DNA of 64,000 bases from contig CAZXIN010000011.1 of assembly GCA_964640795.1 (NCBI GenBank), positions 61,121 through 125,120 on the forward strand, in the 5' to 3' direction. Of this stretch, positions 27,302-35,080 are shown piece by piece. The position numbers and the translations under genes are program-made. Below the pieces are notes generated by a model that was not told where the DNA came from, did not search any database, and was given only the letters and a program-made list of their open reading frames with translations. Source of the stretch: M269 sp964640795. GTDB taxonomy: Bacteria; Pseudomonadota; Gammaproteobacteria; Enterobacterales; Alteromonadaceae. Each line of letters starts with the position of its first letter. The stretch's first letter is position 1.

Positions 27302-28582
27302 ATGAAAAACATATTTACAGTACTTATTCTATTGTGTACTACTTTGACCGGTTGCAGCCTAAACCACGCTGTAAAGTTTTATCACTCACAAACTGAAACG
27401 AAATCGGAGTGGCGAACAGAAAGTCATGTTGCCACTTTGCCTTTTAAGCTTGTTGACCAAAAAATCTTAATACCAATATCTGTTAATGGTAGTCAAACGC
27501 TCAACTTTGTTCTAGATACAGGTTCTCCAGCCACAGTTATCATTGCAAGCCATAAAACGAATGATTTGGAATTAAAGACTGAAGGCAAATTATTCGTGGG
27601 AGGGGTAGGTGATAAAGGGAACTCACAGGCAAGCTTTGTGCATAATACAGATATCAAGGTTGGCGATCTTACAATTGTTGATAAATCCATTGTGTATATT
27701 CCGTTGTCAGGGTTGCCTTTATTCGACAACTTAGATGAAATATATTTTGATGGCATCATTGGTTATAATTTATTGTCTGATTTTATTGTTGAGCTTGATT
27801 ACGACACATCTATGATGACGCTATATGATAAGGAGACCTATAGCAAAGCCAAATATTTGAAAGAAGGCTGGGTTTCAGTCCAATTAAGTGTCGAAGACTA
27901 TTTCCCTTATCTTAGCAGCAAAGTAAAACTATCAGAGAATTCCACACCTTTGGATCTAAAGCTTCTTTTAGATACAGGAGATTCTGGCTCATTGGCCCTA
28001 GCTCCAAGAACACACGACAACATTACATTTCCGACTCATTATTATACTTCTACAGCTCGAGGGCTAAGTGGTGATTTGGAGAGCTATAAAGGTTTTTTAG
28101 CGACAGCAGAACTTGGCAATGAGACTTTCACCAATATAGTAGGCTCCTTCTCTGATGGAGCAGTTATTGATACAAATGTTGATAACAGTAAGCATAATGG
28201 TTCAGTCGGTAATAAATTATTTAGCAAGTTCAATGTTGTCTTTAATTATCAGGATAGTTACGTACTCCTAAAAAGGAATCATAGGTTCAATATACCAATA
28301 AAAGCAGATCGTAGTGGCTTAGGTATGACTGTATTAGCCAATAAGAGCGGCTATGTTGTGAAACAAATCGTAGCCAATACGTCCGCTGAAAAATCCAAGT
28401 TAAAGTATGGAGATGTAATTACCAAATTTAATAACTTGCCTGCATCACAAGAAAATATTGAAAAACTAAGGCATGTATTATCGTCCAATAATGAATATGT
28501 CGACCTATGTTGGACCTCCAGCAATGAAGAAATATGCGATAAACTGGCTCTAGAAGATAGAATTAGAACAGACGTAAATTAA
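27302..28582 (+). CDS. Lipoprotein double retropepsin-like aspartyl protease with PDZ domain, copy 1
   Basis: A 426-residue predicted lipoprotein (lipobox LTGC, Cys18). Two retropepsin-like half domains follow in one chain: catalytic motif DTGS at Asp72 (NFVLDTGSPATVI) and DTGD at Asp224 (KLLLDTGDSGSLAL). Together these could form one pepsin-like active site. The C-terminus (about 330-410) is a PDZ domain (LGMTVLANKSGYVVKQIVAN, then LKYGDVITKFNNLPAS). It probably sits in the periplasm on a membrane. Its place beside a C39 exporter and peptide precursors suggests processing or degradation of the exported peptides or self-protection (inference). A paralogue is at 29504-30784. Confidence 0.82.
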   Translation: MKNIFTVLILLCTTLTGCSLNHAVKFYHSQTETKSEWRTESHVATLPFKLVDQKILIPISVNGSQTLNFVLDTGSPATVIIASHKTNDLELKTEGKLFVGGVGDKGNSQASFVHNTDIKVGDLTIVDKSIVYIPLSGLPLFDNLDEIYFDGIIGYNLLSDFIVELDYDTSMMTLYDKETYSKAKYLKEGWVSVQLSVEDYFPYLSSKVKLSENSTPLDLKLLLDTGDSGSLALAPRTHDNITFPTHYYTSTARGLSGDLESYKGFLATAELGNETFTNIVGSFSDGAVIDTNVDNSKHNGSVGNKLFSKFNVVFNYQDSYVLLKRNHRFNIPIKADRSGLGMTVLANKSGYVVKQIVANTSAEKSKLKYGDVITKFNNLPASQENIEKLRHVLSSNNEYVDLCWTSSNEEICDKLALEDRIRTDVN

Positions 28583-29503
28583 TTGCTCTTCAAGATACCA
28601 AGAGCCTTTTATACAGCCGAGAAATGTTAATGCTCGGCTTATCTCTTTCTACTTGCCATTGAGCACGACCAAAAAATAATACGCGCTTCACGTCAAATAC
28701 TTAGCCAGTATTGTTGATACCCAATCCACTGTTTCCGCAAATCAAAAACAAGCTCCTTTTACCTCTTACTCTTTGTTCTTCTTGAACGTTCCGTCAGGCT
28801 ATCTCAATCATGAGTATGACTTTGAGCAAGCTGTTGTATTGATCATTTTACTCTCTAACCTTCTGCTTTATATGAAGGCCAAGGGAAAGTGTACGTCCAC
28901 AATATAGTGGCTATCACATGACCCAATTCAAACAGAGTGAGGGGACTGGAAGCGAATATTAGCAGAAAAGGAAATTGCTGTAGTGATGGAGTCACTTAGG
29001 TTTTCTTCTGACGATTGAAAAGAAACAGGTGGATAGAAGAATATATTCTACTCTGCATCCTCCCTTGAAAACGTCTTTGAATATATTGAGAGCCTTCTAT
29101 AACCCGAGAAGAAAACACAGTGGGTATAGAGCACTGAATATAGAAAACAATATTATCAGTAGTTTGAAAAAGCTCAGAGAGCTTATCAATTCTTTAAACT
29201 AGGTATTCGATGGCTTTAATTAAGTAAGGAATTAAAGTCATCGCTTTCAGGGAAGTCCCGACAATAATACCAATTTATAGAGTTACACCGTTACTTTTCA
29301 AGATTGCGATACACAAACCCTTAAGCTAAATTAATGAAGCGAACTTTATACTCAATAGTTGGATGACTAGTATGCAATAGGAGAGCTATCCTTTTGCTAT
29401 CATTTAAAAATTCAATCTCTATACCAAAATGGGTAGCTCTCTATTTCAAAGAAGGTGTATCAACTCCAACTTGAGTTAATACTGACAACTCAGCGTACGA
29501 CAG
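28583..29503. other. Gene-poor gap between the two aspartyl proteases
   Basis: No intact gene was seen in 921 bp. It holds a decayed IS3-type transposase fragment (28946-29140) and, at 29381-29441, an imperfect long-loop inverted repeat (GAGAGCTA ... TAGCTCTC) whose arms resemble the ends of the hairpins that close the precursor modules. Confidence 0.6.
28946..29140 (+). pseudogene. Decayed IS3-family transposase (OrfB) C-terminal fragment
   Basis: Across three frames the plus strand reads LEANISRKGNC, then VFF and RLKR, then ENVFEYIE, then AFYNPRRKHSGYRALN. This is the order of the IS3-family DDE integrase C-terminus (SRKGNC..N.., ESFF..LK, .VF.YIE.FYN..R.HS..). Several stops and frameshifts interrupt it, and no terminal repeats were found. 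Confidence 0.75.
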
Positions 29504-30784
29504 TTATTTTGAATGTGTTTTAATTCTGTCTTCTAAAACTAATTTGTCGCATTTATGTTGATTACTTGAGATCCAGCATAGATCAACATATTCAGCATCG
29601 GATGCCAGCATTCGCCTAAATTTTTCAGCATTTTCTTGTGATGCAGGCAAATTGTTGAACGAATGAATCACATCACCTGGCTTAAGTCCAAACTTCTCAG
29701 AAGCTGTATCTTCTATCACTAATTTAACAGCATACCCTTTATTATTCACTAGTACAGTCATACCCAACCCACTTCTATCTGCTTGTATTAGCGTATCAAA
29801 TCGATGATTCTTTTGAAGAAGCATATATTGGTCTTGATAATTGAAAACAACATTGAACTTACTTAACAATCCGTTGCCAACAGAACCATGATATTCAAGC
29901 TGCTCTAATTTCGCATCGACCACAGCTCCATCAGAGAAAGCGCTTAACAGGTTATTGAATGTTGTGTTACCCAGCGTAGCCGACTTAATAAAGCTATGGT
30001 GATTTTTTACATCACCACTTAACCCTTGTGCAATCGACGTATAATATTTGTCAGGTACAACTATTCCTTCATGTGTTTTAGGAGACAGAGCAACAGTGCC
30101 ACCAGCTCCAGTATCTAGAATAAGTTTCAAATCCAAAGGTTCAGAGTTTTCTGACAGCTGTACCCTACTTTCAATATAAGGAACAAAACCTTCAATACTT
30201 AACGGAGCGGAGAGCCACTCGGTTTCATCATATTTAGCATCCCCATATTCACCTTTATCGTAAAGTGTAATCATAGAATCGTCGTAATTGATTTCAACAA
30301 TAAAATCAGCTAACAAGTTATAACCAATAATGCCGTCAAAAAACACTTCTCCTAATTCGTCAAAAAAAGGCAACTCTGATAAAGGGATACTAATGATAGA
30401 TTTGCCAATTATGGTGAGATCCCCTATTCCTATATCGATATCATGCACATAATAAACATTCAAGCGCTCACCATCACCTAACCCCCCAGCAGATCCTTTC
30501 CCATCACTAGATAGATTTAAATCAGTCGTACTAAGGCTTTCGACAACAACGGTAACTGGAGAACCTGTATCCAAAACAAATTTTAGAGGCTTACTACCAT
30601 TGATTGATAAGGGCACTAATATCTTTTCATCCACTAGCCTAAAGGGTAAAGTGGTTACATGGTGTTCAGTTTTCCACTCCGAGTTCGTTTCAGTTTGTGA
30701 ACGGTAAAACTTAACTGCATGGTTCAAACTACAGCCTGTTAAAGCAAGGCAGGACATAGAGAGAATTAGAAGTATGTTTTTCAT
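29504..30784 (-). CDS. Lipoprotein double retropepsin-like aspartyl protease with PDZ domain, copy 2
   Basis: A 426-residue paralogue of 27302-28582 on the opposite strand, of equal length and with the same domain order. Lipobox LTGC at Cys18, first motif DTGS at Asp72 (FVLDTGSPVTVV), second DTGA at about Asp224 (LILDTGAGGTVAL), PDZ at about 330-410 (LGMTVLVNNKGYAVKLVIED). The two proteins are clearly homologous along their whole length but diverged well beyond recent duplication. It is divergent from the first precursor module. Confidence 0.82.
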   Translation of the reverse strand: MKNILLILSMSCLALTGCSLNHAVKFYRSQTETNSEWKTEHHVTTLPFRLVDEKILVPLSINGSKPLKFVLDTGSPVTVVVESLSTTDLNLSSDGKGSAGGLGDGERLNVYYVHDIDIGIGDLTIIGKSIISIPLSELPFFDELGEVFFDGIIGYNLLADFIVEINYDDSMITLYDKGEYGDAKYDETEWLSAPLSIEGFVPYIESRVQLSENSEPLDLKLILDTGAGGTVALSPKTHEGIVVPDKYYTSIAQGLSGDVKNHHSFIKSATLGNTTFNNLLSAFSDGAVVDAKLEQLEYHGSVGNGLLSKFNVVFNYQDQYMLLQKNHRFDTLIQADRSGLGMTVLVNNKGYAVKLVIEDTASEKFGLKPGDVIHSFNNLPASQENAEKFRRMLASDAEYVDLCWISSNQHKCDKLVLEDRIKTHSK

Positions 30785-31423
30785 TTTTAAAACCTAAGTT
30801 ATAAGTGATAAAGTTATTTGTTTACGTAGCCTAGGCTATTAGAAAAGCCAAAGATGCCACTAATATTAGAGTGATTAATTACCATTGGGCAAATTTTTAC
30901 AACCCTGAATTACATAGGAATTACTAACCTAGTTAGCTTCCAAAGCATTTCTCTTGAGAAATCTATAGTAATTATATATAAACTCCATGTAACCTATACC
31001 TGAGTTGGGTTTTATCAGACATGAATCAACTGAATAACTAAAATAAATTTAGTGTCTTATGCATTACCAATACATTTAACCATATTATCGAGAAAGGTAG
31101 CTCTTAAAAACTCCATCCTTAAATCTATCTAATTTTACAAATAGGTTAGTCATATTGTTTATGATCACACAGTTAACCAATCGGCTAGAGTTATAGTATT
31201 ACCAAATTACAGATAAAGCAGATAGATCAAAAAACATTGCCGTTAGCCAGATAGAAAAGCACAAGCATATTTAACATTGATTTATTTTGGTTCTTCAAAA
31301 AACAAGTGACATTTAATTACTCTAAAAAATTAAAAACACCTCAAGATAAACCTACTACACACCATTAAAATATTAAATCGGGTAAAAATCAGGAATAAAT
31401 AAGACTAAAACTCAACTCTTGGA
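30785..31423. other. AT-rich intergenic region before the precursor array
   Basis: About 640 bp between the minus-strand protease and the first promoter-like block. No ORF with a convincing start, no hairpin and no further TAGGTTACA copy were seen. It must contain the promoter of the protease gene. Confidence 0.5.
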
Positions 31424-31478
31424 TAGGTTACAAAAAAAAACAACTAGCTATCATTTAATCACTTGGAAAAATACCAAG
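31424..31478 (+). promoter_or_regulatory. Conserved precursor promoter block 1 with dyad
   Basis: TAGGTTACA at 31424-31432, a -10-like TATCAT at 31449-31454 (17 nt after GGTTAC), then the dyad CTTGG (31462-31466) and CCAAG (31474-31478). The -10 ends 8 nt before the dyad, so the dyad would lie at the very 5' end of the transcript. The same arrangement recurs before each precursor module. Confidence 0.72.
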
Positions 31479-31522
31479 AAAAACGCAATTTTATATTAAC
31501 TTAAACATATAGGAATAATATT

Positions 31523-31672
31523 ATGAAAAACGAAATGAACTTTGATTTTGATCAAGAGCTTAACACAGCTGAACTAACCGACGTAGAGCTAAACAGCATC
31601 TCTGGTGGAAGCCGTGCAACTGACGTCTTAGATGCAGCTATCTTAGTGATACGTATCATCAAAGCGTTATAA
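31523..31672 (+). CDS. Precursor peptide 1 (Gly-Gly leader)
   Basis: A 49-residue peptide. The leader (1-29) begins MKNEMNFDFDQEL, continues with AELTDVELN and ends SISGG; the predicted core after Gly-Gly is SRATDVLDAAILVIRIIKAL. Leaders with ELxxVELxxISGG are typical substrates of C39 peptidases. The core is short, hydrophobic and possibly an amphipathic helix. AGGA lies 8 nt before the ATG, the same spacing as in the sister genes MKNEM... It stands alone in its module and is followed by a hairpin. Confidence 0.85.
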   Translation: MKNEMNFDFDQELNTAELTDVELNSISGGSRATDVLDAAILVIRIIKAL

Positions 31673-31725
31673 TTGCCAATATGGAAATAGCTCAGTTTCT
31701 GACTGATATTTCAATTGGTATTAAT

Positions 31726-31769
31726 GAGAGCCCTTGTATTGATAAACACAATCAATACAGGTAGCTCTC
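31726..31769 (+). terminator. Module-closing hairpin 1
   Basis: Outer stem GAGAGC/GCTCTC (6 bp), inner stem TGTATTGAT/ATCAATACA (9 bp) extended by CC/GG, 7-nt loop. It lies 54 nt after the peptide stop. No T-run follows, so it may be a Rho-assisted terminator or a 3'-end stabiliser. The same element closes modules 2, 3 and 4. Confidence 0.65.
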
Positions 31770-32120
31770 TGCCTCTCTATATAGCACCCCCCTATTATTT
31801 CTATTTTTCAAAAAAATCGACACGCATAACAGTATATTAAGAAAGGCTATCAATAATATACTCGGCAGAGCTCAATCCAGTCGACACAACACCACAAAGC
31901 AAGCAAATAATCCAGATTTAGTGCCAAAGTTTTAATCAAAATTACAATAAACCTTTACCTCATAGAATAGATTTAAATCCACCCACAATACAACCCAACC
32001 TTACTCAACTCGAAAAAATCCAACATTAAAAATGGGATTAAATAACATAAAACCAGTCACACAAAAGAAATAAAAAACAAATATAAAAACTAAATAAAAA
32101 TTAAAAACCCAACTATCAGC
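31770..32120. other. AT-rich spacer between precursor modules 1 and 2
   Basis: About 350 bp, very AT-rich, with no supported ORF. No motif other than A-rich tracts was seen. Confidence 0.5.
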
Positions 32121-32176
32121 TAGGTTACAATAAAATAAAAAAAGATATTATTAACTCACTTGGAAAAAACACCAAG
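32121..32176 (+). promoter_or_regulatory. Conserved precursor promoter block 2 with dyad
   Basis: TAGGTTACA at 32121-32129, -10-like TATTAT at 32146-32151, dyad CTTGG (32159-32163) and CCAAG (32172-32176). Spacing of the -10 to the dyad equals that of block 1. Confidence 0.72.
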
Positions 32177-32217
32177 AAACAAACTTTATACTAACTTAAA
32201 CATATAGGAATATAATT

Positions 32218-32361
32218 ATGAAAAACGAAATGAATTTTGATTTTGACCAAGAATTCAACATGACAGAACTAAACAATGCTGAGCTTGACAGCATCTCTGG
32301 CGGTACGCGTACTACTGATATTTTGGAGCGCGTTCTTACTATCGTAGAGCTACTTTCTTAA
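32218..32361 (+). CDS. Precursor peptide 2 (Gly-Gly leader)
   Basis: A 47-residue peptide. The leader has the shared start MKNEMNFDFDQEF and ends LDSISGG; the core is TRTTDILERVLTIVELLS (18 residues). The core keeps the (S/T)R-x-TD-(I/V)-L-(D/E) opening seen in most sister peptides but differs after it. It is co-transcribed with peptide 3, 34 nt downstream. Confidence 0.83.
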   Translation: MKNEMNFDFDQEFNMTELNNAELDSISGGTRTTDILERVLTIVELLS

Positions 32362-32395
32362 ACCGAAACCAATAGAAAAATATAGGAATAATATT

Positions 32396-32545
32396 ATGAA
32401 AAACGAAATGAACTTTGATTTTGACCAAGAACTTAATGCAGCTGAATTAACTGACGTAGAGCTAGACAGCATCTCTGGCGGAAGCCGCGCAACTGACGTC
32501 CTAGATGCAGCTATCTTAGTGATACGTATCATCAAAGCGTTATAA
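32396..32545 (+). CDS. Precursor peptide 3 (Gly-Gly leader)
   Basis: A 49-residue peptide with the same core as peptide 1, SRATDVLDAAILVIRIIKAL, after a leader ending LDSISGG. AGGA lies 8 nt before the ATG. It is second in the module after peptide 2 and followed by a hairpin. Confidence 0.84.
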   Translation: MKNEMNFDFDQELNAAELTDVELDSISGGSRATDVLDAAILVIRIIKAL

Positions 32546-32598
32546 TAGCCAATATGGAAATAGCTCGGTCTCTGACTGACATTTCAATTGGTATTAAT

Positions 32599-32642
32599 GA
32601 GAGCCCTTGTATTGATCAGCACAATCAATACAGGTAGCTCTC
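32599..32642 (+). terminator. Module-closing hairpin 2
   Basis: Same stem as hairpin 1 (GAGAGC/GCTCTC outside, TGTATTGAT/ATCAATACA inside) with loop CAGCACA, 53 nt after the peptide 3 stop. Confidence 0.65.
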
Positions 32643-32792
32643 TGCCTTTCATTATATAATACTTTTCCTTTCCCGCACTCTTTTAATCAAAAACAAAAAC
32701 TTTATAAAAACGAAGAACACTTAAATCTTATCAATCAATTCCATCCTCAAAAATAAAACAAATTAATAAACATAAAAAACCAACCTACCGGA

Positions 32793-32848
32793 TAGGTTAC
32801 AAAAAAATAAAAAAAGATATTATTAACCCACTTGGAAAAAACACCAAG
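32793..32848 (+). promoter_or_regulatory. Conserved precursor promoter block 3 with dyad
   Basis: TAGGTTACA at 32793-32801, -10-like TATTAT at 32818-32823, dyad CTTGG/CCAAG at 32831-32835 and 32844-32848. It is the repeat copy of block 2. Confidence 0.72.
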
Positions 32849-32889
32849 AAACAAACTTTATACTAACTTAAACATATAGGAATATAATT

Positions 32890-33033
32890 ATGAAAAACGA
32901 AATGAATTTTGATTTTGACCAAGAATTCAACATGACAGAACTAAACAATGCTGAGCTTGACAGCATCTCTGGCGGTACGCGTACTACTGATATTTTGGAG
33001 CGCGTTCTTACTATCGTAGAGCTACTTTCTTAA
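32890..33033 (+). CDS. Precursor peptide 4 (copy of peptide 2)
   Basis: Identical to peptide 2 (47 residues, core TRTTDILERVLTIVELLS), in the second 672-bp unit. Confidence 0.83.
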   Translation: MKNEMNFDFDQEFNMTELNNAELDSISGGTRTTDILERVLTIVELLS

Positions 33034-33067
33034 ACCGAAACCAATAGAAAAATATAGGAATAATATT

Positions 33068-33217
33068 ATGAAAAACGAAATGAACTTTGATTTTGACCAA
33101 GAACTTAATGCAGCTGAATTAACTGACGTAGAGCTAGACAGCATCTCTGGCGGAAGCCGCGCAACTGACGTCCTAGATGCAGCTATCTTAGTGATACGTA
33201 TCATCAAAGCGTTATAA
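33068..33217 (+). CDS. Precursor peptide 5 (copy of peptide 3)
   Basis: Identical to peptide 3 (49 residues, core SRATDVLDAAILVIRIIKAL), in the second 672-bp unit, followed by hairpin 3. Confidence 0.83.
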   Translation: MKNEMNFDFDQELNAAELTDVELDSISGGSRATDVLDAAILVIRIIKAL

Positions 33218-33270
33218 TAGCCAATATGGAAATAGCTCGGTCTCTGACTGACATTTCAATTGGTATTAAT

Positions 33271-33314
33271 GAGAGCCCTTGTATTGATCAGCACAATCAA
33301 TACAGGTAGCTCTC
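33271..33314 (+). terminator. Module-closing hairpin 3
   Basis: Copy of hairpin 2 in the second 672-bp unit. Confidence 0.65.
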
Positions 33315-33464
33315 TGCCTTTCATTATATAATACTTTTCCTTTCCCGCACTCTTTTAATCAAAAACAAAAACTTTATAAAAACGAAGAACACTTAAATCT
33401 TATCAATCAATTCCATCCTCAAAAATAAAACAAATTAATAAACATAAAAAACCAACCTACCGGA

Positions 33465-33473
33465 TAGGTTACA
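33465..33473 (+). promoter_or_regulatory. TAGGTTACA of a further module, cut by the assembly gap
   Basis: TAGGTTACA is present, and the gap begins three bases later, so the -10 and dyad are missing. Its presence implies at least one more module inside the gap. Confidence 0.6.
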
Positions 33474-33476
33474 AAA

Positions 33477-33576
33477 NNNNNNNNNNNNNNNNNNNNNNNN
33501 NNNNNNNNNNNNNNNNNNNNNNNNNNNNNNNNNNNNNNNNNNNNNNNNNNNNNNNNNNNNNNNNNNNNNNNNNNNN
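33477..33576. other. Assembly gap (100 N)
   Basis: Exactly 100 N, a conventional placeholder of unknown true length. Both sides carry the same sequence (end of the 672-bp unit), so the assembler probably failed in a tandem array. Extra precursor genes may be missing here. Confidence 0.95.
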
Positions 33577-33619
33577 AAAATAAAACAAATTAATAAACAT
33601 AAAAAACCAACCTACCGGA

Positions 33620-33672
33620 TAGGTTACAAAATAAATCACTAACTTATAATTAACTCACTTAGAAAATCTAAG
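33620..33672 (+). promoter_or_regulatory. Conserved precursor promoter block 4 with altered dyad
   Basis: TAGGTTACA at 33620-33628, a perfect -10 TATAAT at 33645-33650, and the dyad as CTTAG (33658-33662) and CTAAG (33668-33672). Compared with CTTGG/CCAAG, both arms have changed so that pairing is kept. Confidence 0.74.
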
Positions 33673-33730
33673 AAGTAAAACGCGATATTTAATGAGTCGC
33701 ATAAATTACAACACAAAGAGGAATATGATG

Positions 33731-33874
33731 ATGAAAAACGAAATGAACTTTGATTTTAACCAAGAACTTAATGCAGCTGAATTAACCGATGTAGAGCTAG
33801 ACACTATCTCTGGTGGAAGCCGCACTACAGACATTATTGAAACTGTTGTCACGATTTTGATATTAGTTCTTTAA
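33731..33874 (+). CDS. Precursor peptide 6 (Gly-Gly leader)
   Basis: A 47-residue peptide; leader ends LDTISGG, core SRTTDIIETVVTILILVL (18 residues, very hydrophobic end). Three ATGs stand in a row (33725, 33728, 33731); the third is chosen because it gives the MKNEM start and the 8-nt spacing from AGGA found in the other copies. A longer ORF from 33692 lacks a ribosome-binding site. First of four genes in module 4. Confidence 0.83.
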   Translation: MKNEMNFDFNQELNAAELTDVELDTISGGSRTTDIIETVVTILILVL

Positions 33875-33921
33875 GCCTATCAATAATACTCAATTAATAA
33901 AACGAACACAGGAATACGATG

Positions 33922-34065
33922 ATGAAAAACGAAATGAACTTTGATTTTGACCAAGAACTTAACGCAGCTGAGTTAACTGACGTAGAGCTAGACAGCATCT
34001 CTGGCGGAAGCCGCACTACAGACATTATTGAAACTGTTGTCACGATTTTGATATTAGTTCTTTAA
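33922..34065 (+). CDS. Precursor peptide 7 (Gly-Gly leader)
   Basis: A 47-residue peptide with the same core as peptide 6 (SRTTDIIETVVTILILVL) and a leader ending LDSISGG. A tandem ATGATG begins it; the second is chosen by spacing. Confidence 0.83.
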   Translation: MKNEMNFDFDQELNAAELTDVELDSISGGSRTTDIIETVVTILILVL

Positions 34066-34112
34066 GCCTATCAATAATACTCAATTAATAAAACAAATAC
34101 AGGAATACGATG

Positions 34113-34256
34113 ATGAAAAATGAAATGAACTTTGATTTTAACCAAGAACTTAATGCAGCTGAATTAACCGACGTAGAGCTAGACAGTATCTCTGGTGGAA
34201 GCCGCACTACAGACATTATTGAAACTGTTGTCACGATTTTGATATTAGTTCTTTAA
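34113..34256 (+). CDS. Precursor peptide 8 (Gly-Gly leader)
   Basis: A 47-residue peptide with the same core as peptides 6 and 7 and a leader ending LDSISGG (leader has FDFNQEL as in peptide 6). Third gene of module 4. Confidence 0.83.
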   Translation: MKNEMNFDFNQELNAAELTDVELDSISGGSRTTDIIETVVTILILVL

Positions 34257-34303
34257 GCCTATCAATAATACTCAATTAATAAAACGAACACAGGAATACG
34301 ATG

Positions 34304-34453
34304 ATGAAAAACGAAATGAACTTTGATTTTGACCAAGAACTTAACACAGCCGAGTTAACTGGCGTAGAGCTAGACAGCATCTCTGGTGGAAGCCGTGCAA
34401 CTGACATCTTAGATGCTGCTATCTTAGTAATACGTATCATCCAAGCGTTGTAA
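34304..34453 (+). CDS. Precursor peptide 9 (Gly-Gly leader)
   Basis: A 49-residue peptide; core SRATDILDAAILVIRIIQAL, a two-residue variant (V to I, K to Q) of peptides 1, 3 and 5. The leader has Gly in place of the usual Asp (AELTGVELD). Last gene of module 4, followed by a hairpin. Confidence 0.84.
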   Translation: MKNEMNFDFDQELNTAELTGVELDSISGGSRATDILDAAILVIRIIQAL

Positions 34454-34506
34454 TAACCAATATGGAAATTGCTCAGTCTCCGACTGGCATTTCAATTGGT
34501 ATTAAT

Positions 34507-34550
34507 GAGAGCCCTTGTATTGATCAGCACAACCAATACAGGTAGCTCTC
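34507..34550 (+). terminator. Module-closing hairpin 4
   Basis: Same hairpin as 1-3, with one inner mismatch near the loop (ACCAATACA instead of ATCAATACA), 53 nt after peptide 9. Confidence 0.62.
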
Positions 34551-34753
34551 TGCCTTTCATTATATAGTACTCTTCCTTTCCCACACTCTTTTACTCAAAA
34601 ACGTACTCACCAAAAGCGAAGGTTCATCAATGAGTTAATTAGACTTACTAGAAATTGAAAGTAAAAAAGCTCACTTAAACACTCACGATGCTCACCTACA
34701 ACAGCATGAATTATGACCTCTACGAAACACAATCGTAAAACCAATCAAGAGGC

Positions 34754-34811
34754 TAGGTTACAAGACGCAAAGCTTAACTTACTATTAATCCACTTGGAAA
34801 AAACACCAAGA
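34754..34811 (+). promoter_or_regulatory. Conserved precursor promoter block 5 with dyad
   Basis: TAGGTTACA at 34754-34762, -10-like TACTAT at 34780-34785 (18 nt after GGTTAC), dyad CTTGG (34793-34797) and CCAAG (34807-34811). Confidence 0.7.
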
Positions 34812-34866
34812 AGAAACAAGAATATACTTTAAATAAATTTATTAAATGACATATAGGATGAGTACT

Positions 34867-35016
34867 ATGAAAAACGAAATGAACTTTAACTTAGAACAAG
34901 AAATCAATATGGAAGAACTAAACGATATTGAGATAAGCAATATTTCCGGTGGAAGTCGAAATATCCTAGATAGCCTTGTTCTCTGCATAACACCAGGTTG
35001 TCGTGGCGAACTATAA
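34867..35016 (+). CDS. Precursor peptide 10, divergent two-cysteine core
   Basis: A 49-residue peptide with the shared MKNEMNF start but a diverged leader (NLEQEINMEELNDIEIS) ending NISGG. The core is SRNILDSLVLCITPGCRGEL, with two cysteines five residues apart that could form a disulfide or be modified. AGGA is 8 nt before the ATG. It shares module 5 with peptide 11. Confidence 0.84.
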   Translation: MKNEMNFNLEQEINMEELNDIEISNISGGSRNILDSLVLCITPGCRGEL

Positions 35017-35080
35017 ATAGGTTTAGATAACAAACATGAAATATTTTCAGATAGACAGATAAATTTATAAGGAGAAAAAA

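Larger units (their letters stand above)
32121..33473 (+). repeat. Tandem 672-bp unit carrying two precursor genes, two copies before the gap
   Basis: The unit starting near 32121 recurs from 32793 at an offset of 672 bp and is almost identical; the only differences seen are a few bases around the promoter block. Each unit holds a promoter block, peptides of the 2 and 3 types and a hairpin. The second copy ends at the N-gap, and the sequence resuming at 33577 repeats the end of the unit. Confidence 0.93.
33731..34494 (+). repeat. Four tandem precursor genes at a 191-bp period
   Basis: Starts of peptides 6, 7, 8 and 9 are 33731, 33922, 34113 and 34304, exactly 191 bp apart. Units 6-8 share the spacer after the stop (gcctatcaataatactcaat); unit 9 has a different 3' part that matches peptide 3, which points to recombination between modules. 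Confidence 0.92.

Noticed and set aside
28583..28945. More of the IS3-type element upstream of the transposase fragment
   Set aside because: No readable protein similarity or terminal repeat was seen, so only 28946-29140 is called.
32350..33207. Two identical 61-codon minus-strand ORFs opposite precursor peptides 3 and 5
   Set aside because: They exist only because the peptide genes are duplicated; no start signal or family match.
33692..33730. An N-terminal extension of precursor peptide 6 by 13 residues
   Set aside because: No ribosome-binding site precedes it, and the sister genes begin at MKNEM with AGGA 8 nt upstream.
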